NCBI RefSeq assembly: GCF_017813365.1
Contig: NZ_JAGIZA010000004.1
Span: 310,001 to 374,000, forward strand
Source of the DNA: Roseomonas indoligenes
GTDB taxonomy: Bacteria; Pseudomonadota; Alphaproteobacteria; Acetobacterales; Acetobacteraceae
Direction of reading: 5' to 3'
Length of the DNA: 64,000 bases
Shown: positions 1 through 9,079 of the stretch, one piece after another
Layout of the letters: every line of letters begins with the position of its first letter
How positions within the stretch are numbered: the stretch's first letter is position 1
Made by a program: the position numbers and the translations under genes
Notes under the pieces: model-generated
The model's database searches: none
What the model was told of the DNA's origin: nothing
What the model saw: the letters and a program-made list of their open reading frames with translations, nothing else

Positions 1-265
1 TTTTAACGCCAGCCATGATTCGCTCCGTGCCTGATCTGTTGCCGAGCCGGGTGCCCGAGGGCGTCCGTCCATGGCGGGAACGCCGCGCTGCCGGGCGCGC
101 TGCGCCCGGCGCGCGTGGAAGTCCGGGAAAGCTCGCCCGAGTCGCTCACGGCTCGCTTCACCCTTGTCCGGCAAGCCTTTGTCTCACCGTCGAGGCGTGG
201 GTTCGGCAGGGGCCAGTCCGCGCACGGGCTCACGCAGGCGTGTTCCCGGGGGCGGGGTATGTCCG

Positions 266-676
266 TCAGGGAGGCGGGGCGCGCATCCAGGTGCTGGTGA
301 CGTGGGCGCATGGCCTTCCGTCGCCCTCCGCGCGCATCCAGACCTCAGCGTAGAGGCTGCTCCGCCCGCGCCGGATGATCCGCACTTCCGCCTGCACGCC
401 GCTGTTCCCGGCGGGGCGGAGAAAGGCGATCTGAAGGTTCGCCGTGCGGGTGGGGTCGCCGCCCTCGGTGGCCACCAGCTCCGGCACCCAGATTGCCACA
501 TCCGCCAGGGTCATCAGAGCGGGGCCGGAGGCATTGCCGCCTGGACGCAGCGAGAGCGGAGAGGGGGGAAGGCGGACCAGCGCCGAGGTGGCGTCTCCGC
601 GCAGCACGGAGATGTTCAGCGCGCCGGCCAGAGGCACCCCCTCCCGCACCCGTGCCGTCAGTTCCTCCGGCGTCAC
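266..676 (-). CDS. PaaI-family hotdog thioesterase
   Basis: A 136-residue protein that reads as a small hotdog-fold acyl-CoA thioesterase of the PaaI/YdiI type, which hydrolyses acyl- or aroyl-CoA thioesters in the cytoplasm. The family core is visible around residues 48-63, where GNASGPALMTLADVAIW matches the usual 'G-x-x-x-G-x-x-x-x-L-A-D' helix that carries the catalytic acid. The start is GTG, preceded on the minus strand by a GGGGAG-like ribosome site about six bases away. It is divergent from frmA, with 74 bases between the two starts. The substrate cannot be told from the sequence. Family assignment is fairly sure; the exact role is open. Confidence 0.75.
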   Translation of the reverse strand: MTPEELTARVREGVPLAGALNISVLRGDATSALVRLPPSPLSLRPGGNASGPALMTLADVAIWVPELVATEGGDPTRTANLQIAFLRPAGNSGVQAEVRIIRRGRSSLYAEVWMRAEGDGRPCAHVTSTWMRAPPP

Positions 677-714
677 TTCCCGCTCCCCTGTTGCATCGGC
701 ACCGTGGCGGATAG

Positions 715-1869
<1,155 letters not shown>

Positions 1870-1884
1870 CCGGGGGCTGAGGCC

Positions 1885-3057
1885 ATGGACCAGCGCCCCA
1901 TCTCCGCCGTGTTCATGCGCGGCGGAACGAGCAAGGCGCTGATGCTCCATGCCCGGGACCTGCCGGAGGAGCAGACGGCCTGGGAACCGATCCTCACGGC
2001 CGCCCTCGGCAGCCCCGATCCCTATGGGCGCCAGCTGGACGGCATGGGCGGGGGTGTCTCCTCCCTCTCCAAGGCCTGCATCATCGGTCCGCCGAGCCGG
2101 TCCGATGCGGACCTGGACTACACGTTCGCCCAAGTCCAGATCCGCGAGGCGCGGGTGGAGTGGCGGCAGAACTGCGGCAACATGTCCTCCGCCGTCGGCC
2201 CCTTCGCGGTGGAGGAGGGACTGGTCCGGGTGCCGGACGGGGACGCGACCGTCCGCATCCACAACACGAACACGGCGAAGATCATCCACGCACATTTCGG
2301 CGTCTCCGGCGGGATGCCGCGCTACGCCGGCGACCTCGCCATCCCCGGCGTGTCCGGCACGGGGGCGCCGGTTCGCCTGGACTTCCTCGACCCCGGCGGG
2401 GCCAGCACCGGGCGGCTGCTCCCCACGGGCCAGCCGCTCGACGTCCTGACGCTGGAGGACGGCTCGCGCATCGAGGCGTCGCTGGTGGATGCGGCGAATG
2501 CCTGCGTCTTCGTCCGCTCCCGCGATATCGGGATGGATGGCACGGAACTGCCGGATGCGATCGAGGCGCGGGCCGATGTCATGGCCCGCCTGCAGGCGAT
2601 CCGCGCCGCCGCGTCCGTCGCCATGGGCATCGCGCCGGACCTTGAAGCGGCCCGCAAGATCTCAGCCATTCCTTTCGTCGGCTTTCTCAGCCCCGCAGCG
2701 GCCTTCACGGATCTCACGGCGACCGGGATACGGGCGGAAGCCATGGACCTCGCAGCGCGGATCATCTCCAACGGCCAGCCGCACCGGGCTCTGCCGCTCA
2801 CGATCTCGCTCTGCACCGCCGTCGCCGCCCGGATCGCCGGCACGGTCGCGGCGGAGTACCTGTCACCCGGCGCGGGGGAGGGCCCGATCCGGCTCGGCAT
2901 GCCCTCCGGCATCCTCACGGTGGGCGCCGATGTCGGGCGCGACACCGGCGGTGCCTGGCACGCCCGCTCCGGCTCGTTCTATCGAACGGCGCGGCGGCTC
3001 TTCGACGGCAGGGTCTGGGTTCCTGCGAGCGCGTGGTCGCCGACGCCAGGTCGTTGA
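1885..3057 (+). CDS. PrpF-family isomerase (4-oxalomesaconate tautomerase-like)
   Basis: A 390-residue member of the PrpF/LigU family, cofactor-independent isomerases with a diaminopimelate-epimerase fold. They shift the double bond or geometry of unsaturated tricarboxylates such as 2-methylaconitate or 4-oxalomesaconate. The N-terminal FMRGGTSKAL (residues 10-19), DGMGGGVSSLSK near 50-60 and NCGNMSSAVGPF near 94-105 are the conserved family stretches; the Cys of NCGN sits at the position expected for a family active-site residue. The ATG follows GGGGCTGAGG closely. A PrpB-like lyase lies about 30 kb away at 32390, not in the same operon, so 2-methylcitrate degradation is possible but not shown by context. 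Confidence 0.82.
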   Translation: MDQRPISAVFMRGGTSKALMLHARDLPEEQTAWEPILTAALGSPDPYGRQLDGMGGGVSSLSKACIIGPPSRSDADLDYTFAQVQIREARVEWRQNCGNMSSAVGPFAVEEGLVRVPDGDATVRIHNTNTAKIIHAHFGVSGGMPRYAGDLAIPGVSGTGAPVRLDFLDPGGASTGRLLPTGQPLDVLTLEDGSRIEASLVDAANACVFVRSRDIGMDGTELPDAIEARADVMARLQAIRAAASVAMGIAPDLEAARKISAIPFVGFLSPAAAFTDLTATGIRAEAMDLAARIISNGQPHRALPLTISLCTAVAARIAGTVAAEYLSPGAGEGPIRLGMPSGILTVGADVGRDTGGAWHARSGSFYRTARRLFDGRVWVPASAWSPTPGR

Positions 3058-3141
3058 GCTGGATCAACAAGGCTTTCCGACCGACATGCGGCGGCCACCC
3101 GATCCGCTCCGGCACCGTCTTCCGGCGCCGACAGTGTCCTC

Positions 3142-3705
3142 CTAGCCGCCATTCCGAGCCCGTGCGGCCGCGAGCCGCCGGGCCAGTCGCGGGTCGTCCG
3201 GCAGCGGCGGCTTCGGCGCGAAATCCGCGAAGGCCTGCGCCATTTCTGTGAAGCTCCGGTCCATTCCACCGCCGCTGAGGGTCAGGTGCCCGAAGCCGAG
3301 CCCCCGATTGCCCCAGGCCTGGAAGCGCTGAAGTGGTCCCGGCCGGTAGGCGGCCGGGTCCTTCAGCCAGATCGTGACGAAGTCCGAGTTGATGTAGCGT
3401 CGGCGCTGCCAATGCTCCAACGCATTCCAGGGAATCGGCCGATCGGACCACCGGCTCCAGGTCACGCCGGCCGCATCGATCACCAGCAGCGGGCGCCGCT
3501 GCAGGGCAAGGATCAGGCTCAGCACCATCCAGACGACGATCGGTGCCGCGATCAGCGCGCTGATGATCCGCAGCACGAGTGGGGCCGCGGGGTGGACCAC
3601 AAGCGCGGCAAGGATGAGGGAGACGAGCGGTGCCATGGCGGCGATTACCACCACCATGCTGCGCCGGTTCGGGTAGGCCACGAAGGCCGGGCGCTCCGGC
3701 TTCAT
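3142..3705 (-). CDS. Membrane protein of unknown function
   Basis: A 187-residue protein that I do not recognise. After a short N-terminus it has two adjacent hydrophobic segments, about residues 16-37 and 43-66, and then a soluble domain with RPIPWNALEHW and a basic, tryptophan-rich stretch. This resembles the PH-like membrane proteins that many proteobacteria carry, but that is only a general impression. I chose the ATG at 3705 because it overlaps the stop codon of the upstream gene as TGATG, which implies coupled translation; the open frame runs further upstream only as a shadow of that gene. Confidence 0.6.
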   Translation of the reverse strand: MKPERPAFVAYPNRRSMVVVIAAMAPLVSLILAALVVHPAAPLVLRIISALIAAPIVVWMVLSLILALQRRPLLVIDAAGVTWSRWSDRPIPWNALEHWQRRRYINSDFVTIWLKDPAAYRPGPLQRFQAWGNRGLGFGHLTLSGGGMDRSFTEMAQAFADFAPKPPLPDDPRLARRLAAARARNGG

Positions 3706-4043
3706 CACGACGCCGGCCAGCTGTAGCGCAAGGCCAGGGGAAAGGCCGCGACGCAGAAGGCGGCCGAGATCGCGCACATCAGGATCACGGCCAGGTTCTT
3801 CATGCCCTCGTGCCGCCCCCGATCCTTCCCGGCCCAGCCCTCGGCCGCCCAGCGGAGAGGCCGTTTTAGCACCAGCCACAGAAGGTAGAGGGCGACCAGG
3901 ATGAGGGCGGCAACCTCCTTCTGCAGCCAGTTGCCCCATCTCGGCGGTGCCAGCACGGCCATGCCGACGCCGCCGGCGATGCAGATCAGGATCACGTAGC
4001 CCATGCCGATCCCGCGCCAGTCGAGAAGATCGCGCTCCGTCAT
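3705..4043 (-). CDS. Small membrane protein of unknown function
   Basis: A 112-residue hydrophobic protein with three likely membrane segments, near residues 13-32, 43-60 and 82-103. The second loop is charged and contains GWAGKDRGRHEG. No family is recognised. It is the first gene of a two-gene unit: its stop overlaps the start of the next membrane protein by one base (TGATG), so the pair is probably translated together and may form one membrane complex. It is followed upstream by a 66-base gap to the polysaccharide deacetylase. Confidence 0.6.
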   Translation of the reverse strand: MTERDLLDWRGIGMGYVILICIAGGVGMAVLAPPRWGNWLQKEVAALILVALYLLWLVLKRPLRWAAEGWAGKDRGRHEGMKNLAVILMCAISAAFCVAAFPLALRYSWPAS

Positions 4044-4109
4044 TCCTCCGGCATCGCGGGGGAATGCGGCCGAAATGGGAAAGCGCCGGTCACGAATTCG
4101 CGTGCCGAA

Positions 4110-5015
4110 CTACTCCGGCAGACGTCCGGAAGGCAGGGCGGCGGCGTGATCGTAAACGCCGCCGGCGGTGGTGATCCAAACTGTGTCCCGATGGGCCGCC
4201 ACATGGCCCAGCGCCCGGCGCAGCGCCCGCATTCGATAGGGCTGGCCGACGATGTAGGGGTGCAGCGCGATCCCCATGACCTGCGGCACCCCGACCCGCA
4301 CCTGGCGCAGCCGCTCGTCGAAATCGTCCACGATCATTTCCGCAAACTGCGCGGCCCCGTCCTTGCGTGCGACAATCGAGGGGATGTCGTTCACCTCCTG
4401 CGGATAGGGCACGGCCAGGATCCGGCCCGCGCGCGTGGCGTGCCAGACAGGCTGGTCGTCGCTGCACCAGTTCAGCGTGTAGCGATAGCCGGCCTCCGCC
4501 AGCAGGTCCGGGGTAACGCGACTCTCCGCGATCCATGGGGAAAGCCAGCCGCGCGGCGCGGCGCCCTCGTGCCGTGCGATGGCCGCGGTGGATTCCGTGA
4601 TCAGCGCCCGCTCCTCGGCCTCCGCCAGGACAGACTGCCGCTCGGAATTCGTGCGCCCATGCCCGGCGATCTCGTCGCCCCGGGCGCGGTGCGCGGCAAC
4701 CAGTTCGGGGGCGTGGTCATACATCGCGCTGTTCAGCAGCACGGTGCAGGGCAGGGAGAGCTCGTCCAGCGCCTCGATCAGCCGCCAAGCGCCTACCCGG
4801 TTTCCGTAGTCACGCCAGGCGTGGTTCAGCACATCGGGCTGCAGCCCGCCTCCGCTGTTCGCCCCGGGCGCCAGCTCCGCACCCAGCCCCTCGCCGAAGG
4901 CGAAGTGTTCCAGGTTCACGCCGAGATAGACGGCCAGCCTCGCCCCGCCCGGCCAGGTCCATTGCGGCCGGCCGCGCCAGGGGTGATAGCCGTGCCGGCC
5001 ATGGGTGGGGAGCAT
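4110..5015 (-). CDS. Polysaccharide deacetylase family protein
   Basis: A 301-residue carbohydrate-esterase-4-type deacetylase. Proteins of this group remove N-acetyl groups from glycans, and some relatives act on allantoin or other amides. The N-terminal WTWPGGARLAVYLGVNLE, the mid-region GDEIAGHGRTNSE, which carries the conserved H-x-x-x metal-binding region, and ALHPYIVGQPYRM near the C-terminus fit the PuuE-like subgroup rather than the classical NodB type. There is no clear signal peptide, which also favours a cytoplasmic amidase. I placed the start at the ATG at 5015; the frame stays open upstream but the translation there is low-complexity antisense of cydD. The substrate is not determinable here. 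Confidence 0.75.
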   Translation of the reverse strand: MLPTHGRHGYHPWRGRPQWTWPGGARLAVYLGVNLEHFAFGEGLGAELAPGANSGGGLQPDVLNHAWRDYGNRVGAWRLIEALDELSLPCTVLLNSAMYDHAPELVAAHRARGDEIAGHGRTNSERQSVLAEAEERALITESTAAIARHEGAAPRGWLSPWIAESRVTPDLLAEAGYRYTLNWCSDDQPVWHATRAGRILAVPYPQEVNDIPSIVARKDGAAQFAEMIVDDFDERLRQVRVGVPQVMGIALHPYIVGQPYRMRALRRALGHVAAHRDTVWITTAGGVYDHAAALPSGRLPE

Positions 5016-5152
5016 CGCGGGGCCTCGCCTGGGGAACCGGGCCGCGGGTGCAGCCGCCGTGCCGCCCGGTTCGCCATCCTGTGCGGCATTCGGCGGCGGC
5101 ACGATCGTCCCGCATTTCGCCCGGTGGCACTTTGCCCTAGAAACGCGCCGCG

Positions 5153-6835
5153 ATGCCCAGACGCGCCGGCAAAGATCCCCAACAGGCCCAGGCCCGTGCC
5201 CTCCTCGCCGCCGCGGCGAAGGAGGGGCGCGCGGCCCTGCTTCCGCCCATCCTGCTCGGCCTGGCTGCCGCCGCATGTGGGATCGCGCAGGCCTGGCTGG
5301 TGGCACGGCTCCTTACCGCGCTGCTCGGCTACGGAGAGGCGGGCTGGGATGTGCTGGGCGGTGCCGCGGCCCTGGCCTTGCTGCAAATCAGCCTGAACGT
5401 CACGCAGGAGGCGCTGGCCGCCCGTGCCGGCGAGGCGACCCGTGCCTCCCTGCGCCGGCGCCTCTTCTCCCGCCTGCTCGCCGAGCCTCCGGGAAGCCGC
5501 CCGGCGGGGGAGGGCGCCTCCCTGCTCGTGGATCGGGTTGAGGCGATGGACGGCTACTTCGCCCGCTGGATGCCGGCCGCCGCCCTCGCCATCGCCGCCC
5601 CGCTCCTCGTCGCCTTTGCCGCCGCCCTGGCCGATCCGCTGAGCGGCGTGATCCTGATGGCGGCCGGGCTGATGGTGCCGCTGGGCATGGCCCTTTCCGG
5701 CATCGGTGCCGCGGTGGCCAGCCGCAGGCAGTTCGATGCCCTGCAGCAGCTTTCCGGCCGCTTCCTGGACCGGATGCGCGGCCTGCCCACCCTCGTGCTG
5801 TTCCGCCGGCAGGAGGACGAGGCGCGCGCCCTCGACCGGGCGGCGGAGGAGTTGCGGGCCCGGACCATGAAGGTCCTGCGCCTCGCCTTCCTCTCCACCG
5901 GCGCGCTGGAACTGATCGCCGCGGCGGTGCTGGGCTGCCTGGCCTGGCGGCACGGCACCCTGGCAGCGGCCGGTCATCCCATGCCGCAGGCGGCGCTGTT
6001 CTGCCTGCTGCTGGTGCCCGCCTTCTTCTCGCCCTTCCGCTCCTTCTCCGTCGCTTATCACGAGCGCCTCTCCGCGCAGGGCGCGGCCGCGGCCCTGGCG
6101 CCGCTGGTCACGGCGGATGAAGGACCGGGCCTGCGCCTGGAGGAGGTACCGCCGAGCGTTACCCTGGTGGTGGACCATCTCTCGCACCGCCCCGATCCGT
6201 CCCGCCCCATGGCGCTGGAGGACATCTCCTTCCGCGTGTTGCCGAACGAGGCGCTCGTCCTCTCCGGACCCAGCGGGGCCGGCAAGTCCACGGTCCTGAA
6301 GCTTCTCATGGGCTTTGCCGCCCCGGAATCCGGCCGCATCGCGCTGAACGGGCGCGACGCGCTGGCCCTGGCTCCGGCCGAGCGGCGCCGGCTGATCGCC
6401 TACCTGCCGCAGCGTCCCGTGCTTCTGCGCGCCACGCTCCGCGAGAACATCCGCCTCGGCCGGCCGGAAGCGGATGACGCCGCAGTGGAAGCCGCAGCCC
6501 GGGCCGCCCAGGTCATGGGCTTCGTGGAGGCTCTGCCGGCCGGGCTGGACACGGTCGTGGGGGAGGGGGGGCATGGCCTCTCCGGCGGGCAGCGGCTGCG
6601 CGTGGCCCTCGCGCGCGCCTTCCTGCGGGATGCGCCGCTGATCCTACTGGACGAGCCCACCGCCGGTCTCGACCCGGCCACGGAAGCCGAGGTTCTCGAT
6701 AGCCTCCGCCGCCTCTGCACTGGGCGCACCGCGATTATCGCCAGCCACTCCGCCGCGCTCCGCGCTCGCTTCCCGAAGGTGCTGGAACTGCGCGATGGCC
6801 GCGCGGTGCCGCCGCGCCGGGCGGCCGTGCCATGA
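5153..6835 (+). CDS. cydD: Thiol reductant ABC exporter, CydD subunit
   Basis: A 560-residue half-transporter with an N-terminal six-helix membrane domain and a C-terminal ATPase. CydDC exports cysteine and glutathione to the periplasm and is needed to assemble cytochrome bd and mature c-type cytochromes. The ATPase carries Walker A GPSGAGKS near residue 370, signature LSGGQRLRVALARA near 475 and Walker B LILLDEPTAGLD near 497. Its stop overlaps the start of cydC by four bases (ATGA). Cytochrome bd genes (cydAB) are not next to it in this window. The start ATG at 5153 lies 137 bases from the divergent deacetylase gene. Confidence 0.94.
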   Translation: MPRRAGKDPQQAQARALLAAAAKEGRAALLPPILLGLAAAACGIAQAWLVARLLTALLGYGEAGWDVLGGAAALALLQISLNVTQEALAARAGEATRASLRRRLFSRLLAEPPGSRPAGEGASLLVDRVEAMDGYFARWMPAAALAIAAPLLVAFAAALADPLSGVILMAAGLMVPLGMALSGIGAAVASRRQFDALQQLSGRFLDRMRGLPTLVLFRRQEDEARALDRAAEELRARTMKVLRLAFLSTGALELIAAAVLGCLAWRHGTLAAAGHPMPQAALFCLLLVPAFFSPFRSFSVAYHERLSAQGAAAALAPLVTADEGPGLRLEEVPPSVTLVVDHLSHRPDPSRPMALEDISFRVLPNEALVLSGPSGAGKSTVLKLLMGFAAPESGRIALNGRDALALAPAERRRLIAYLPQRPVLLRATLRENIRLGRPEADDAAVEAAARAAQVMGFVEALPAGLDTVVGEGGHGLSGGQRLRVALARAFLRDAPLILLDEPTAGLDPATEAEVLDSLRRLCTGRTAIIASHSAALRARFPKVLELRDGRAVPPRRAAVP

Positions 6836-8496
6836 GGGCGGCGCGCGACCTCCTTCGCATCCTCGGTCTCTGGCGATCGCGCGCAGGATGGCTCGTCTTC
6901 GGCGTCCTGGCCGCCTGCGCCTCCGCCCTTGCCGGGCTGGCGCTGCTGGCCCTTGCCGGTGCGGGCGTCTCGAGCGGGCTGGCGACCGGCACGCTCGCCG
7001 CCGGAATGGGATCGCTCCTCCTGCTGCGGCCCCTGATCCTCGTTCGTCCCCTGCTCCGCTGGGGCGAGCGGATGGCGACCCACGAAGCCACTTTCCGCGC
7101 CCTGGCCGACACGCGCAGCTGGTTCTTCCGTCGTCTCGCCGGCCGCCTCTCGGCCGGCCCCGGCCTCACCCGCTCCGGCGACCTCCTGGGACGGCTCGTG
7201 ACGGATGTGGAGGCGCTGGACGGCCTCTATCTCCGCGCCCTCGTGCCGATGGCCGCAGCCGCCTCGGTGGTGCTGGCTGTCGCCGTGATCCTCGGGCGCC
7301 TCTCGCCGGGGCTGGCGGCGATCGTGGCCCTGCCGCTCGCCCTCGCCCTCCTGCTGCCCGTGCTCGTCGCACCCGTCGCGGCCCGCGCCGCCGCCGGCCT
7401 CGCGGCTTCCACCGGGGGGCTCCGCGCGGAGGCGACAGAGCCGTTGACGGCCATGGAGGACATCCTCGCCGCCAATGCCGAGGGCCGCGCCCTGGCCGGG
7501 GTGGAGGGTGCCGCGGCCGGGATGGACGCCGCCCGCCGGCGCGTGACCCGCGCCGGTTCGCTCGGCGCCGCCGCGGGAACGCTGCTGACGCAGGCGGCGC
7601 TGCTCGGCGCGCTGGCCTGGGGCCTCCTCGAGGGAGGCGCCAGCGCCGGGCCAGTGGTGGTCGCCCTGTTTCTTGTCCTCGCCGCGACCGATGCGCTGGG
7701 CGCCCTGCCGCGCGCCGGCGCTGCCCTTGCCCTCGCCGGTGCCGGGGCGCGCCGGCTGCTGGAGACGGCCGACGCGCCCGTGCCCGTGCCGGATCCGCCC
7801 GCCTCCGTCATCTCCGCCACCCCGGCCGGCCACGCGATCACCATCCGGGACCTGCGATTCACCTGGGCGCCGGACAGGGCCCCTGTCTTCGAGGGTCTCT
7901 CGCTCGACCTACCGGAAGGGGCGCGCATCGCCCTTCTCGGCCCCTCGGGCTCTGGCAAGTCCACCCTGGCCGCGCTGCTGCTGAAGCTGGCCGCGCCGCA
8001 GGTAGGCACGATCACCCTTGGCGGCGCCGATTACGCCACCCTTTCGGCCGACGCCGTCCGCACCCGCATCGCCTGCCTGACGCAGGAGGCGACGCTCTTC
8101 GACGACAGCATCGCCGCCAACCTTCGCCTCGCCGCGCCGGACGCACCGGAGGCGGACCTCTGGGCTGCGCTGGAGAAGGCGCGGGTGGCGGAGCTCGTTC
8201 GCGCCCTGCCGGAAGGGCTGGAGACGCGGTGCGGCGAGGCCGGAGCCCGCTTCTCCGGTGGTCAGGCGCGGCGGATCGCGCTCGCCCGGGCTCTGCTCTC
8301 CCCGGCCTCCGTCATCATCCTGGACGAGCCGACCGCCGGCCTGGACGCGGCCACCGAGCGCGCCTTCCTGGAGACGCTGGACACGGCGCTGGGCGGGCGC
8401 AGCGCCATCCTCATCACCCATCGCCTGATTGGGGTGGAGCGGCCGACGCGCATACTGCGCCTCGCAGGCCGACAGGCCCTTCCCGCCATGGCCTGA
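6832..8496 (+). CDS. cydC: Thiol reductant ABC exporter, CydC subunit
   Basis: The 554-residue partner of CydD, with the same layout of an N-terminal membrane domain followed by a nucleotide-binding domain. Walker A GPSGSGKSTLAALLL starts near residue 369, the signature FSGGQARRIALARALL near 473 and Walker B VIILDEPTAGLD near 490. The gene is translationally coupled to cydD through an ATGA overlap, so the heterodimer subunits should be made in step. The membrane domain is unusually rich in Ala, Leu and Gly, in line with the GC content. Identity as CydC rather than another exporter rests mainly on pairing with CydD and on the short linkers. Confidence 0.92.
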   Translation: MRAARDLLRILGLWRSRAGWLVFGVLAACASALAGLALLALAGAGVSSGLATGTLAAGMGSLLLLRPLILVRPLLRWGERMATHEATFRALADTRSWFFRRLAGRLSAGPGLTRSGDLLGRLVTDVEALDGLYLRALVPMAAAASVVLAVAVILGRLSPGLAAIVALPLALALLLPVLVAPVAARAAAGLAASTGGLRAEATEPLTAMEDILAANAEGRALAGVEGAAAGMDAARRRVTRAGSLGAAAGTLLTQAALLGALAWGLLEGGASAGPVVVALFLVLAATDALGALPRAGAALALAGAGARRLLETADAPVPVPDPPASVISATPAGHAITIRDLRFTWAPDRAPVFEGLSLDLPEGARIALLGPSGSGKSTLAALLLKLAAPQVGTITLGGADYATLSADAVRTRIACLTQEATLFDDSIAANLRLAAPDAPEADLWAALEKARVAELVRALPEGLETRCGEAGARFSGGQARRIALARALLSPASVIILDEPTAGLDAATERAFLETLDTALGGRSAILITHRLIGVERPTRILRLAGRQALPAMA

Positions 8497-8664
8497 GAGG
8501 CTTCGTTGCGCGGCCGTGCCCTGCCGCGCCGGCCTCTGCCGCCCCATTTGAACGTCAGATCATGCCGCGCCCCGACTCACTTGCCGTAAACCGCCTGGAA
8601 CGGATTGACCGACTCCTTCACGGCGCCGCCAAGGGGGAGCCCCGTCCACGCGAGGCTTCCCCCC

Positions 8665-9057
8665 ATGCGGCGCACGCTGCTTTCGCTGGGCCTGAGCCTG
8701 GCCCTGCTCGCGGCCTGTGCCGCGGAGGACAACCTGGGGCAGCATCCGTCCTGGGTGGTCTTCTTCACGGAGGACGGAGCGGGAATGGATCCGGCCGCGC
8801 GCGCCGTGGTCTCGGAGGCGGCGTCGCTGGCCAACCGCAATCCGGCCGCGCCCGTGCTCGTCGCGGGCTTCGCCGACCCGGATGCCACCCGTGCCTACAA
8901 CCGGGCCCTGTCGGAAATCCGGGCGCAGAACGTGGCGGCCGCGCTGGGCGAGGATGGGGTTGCGCCGGCCTGCATCACCGTCGCGCTGCGCGGCGGGGTG
9001 CCCTTTATCGCCTTCCCGGTCGAGAGCCGGCGCGTCGAGATCAAGGTCGGCCCCTGA
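8665..9057 (+). CDS. Small OmpA-like lipoprotein
   Basis: A 130-residue lipoprotein. The first 18 residues form a lipoprotein signal (MRRTLLSLGLSLALLAAC) ending in the lipobox LAAC. The mature part resembles a degenerate OmpA/MotB-type peptidoglycan-binding domain: VLVAGFADPDATRAYNRALSEIRAQNVAAAL parallels the 'GHTD...N..LS..RA..V' core. I chose the ATG at 8665 because it begins the signal peptide; an upstream in-frame ATG would add 20 non-signal residues. It ends 22 bases before recQ. The function is probably in the cell envelope; which membrane is not clear. Confidence 0.72.
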   Translation: MRRTLLSLGLSLALLAACAAEDNLGQHPSWVVFFTEDGAGMDPAARAVVSEAASLANRNPAAPVLVAGFADPDATRAYNRALSEIRAQNVAAALGEDGVAPACITVALRGGVPFIAFPVESRRVEIKVGP

Positions 9058-9079
9058 CCCCGGCCCGCGTGGGGGCGGC

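Noticed and set aside
1-16. Possible gene start at the left edge on the minus strand (ATG GCT GGC GTT AAA, preceded by GGAGCG).
   Set aside because: Only five codons are visible, too little to support a gene; the edge may hold one that runs out of the window.
89-110. GC-rich hairpin CCGGGCGC/GCGCCCGG.
   Set aside because: Such repeats are frequent by chance at this GC content, and no T-run or gene end lies next to it.
6400-7833. 477-codon antisense frame over cydDC.
   Set aside because: Low-complexity Gly/Arg-rich translation, typical shadow of a high-GC gene.
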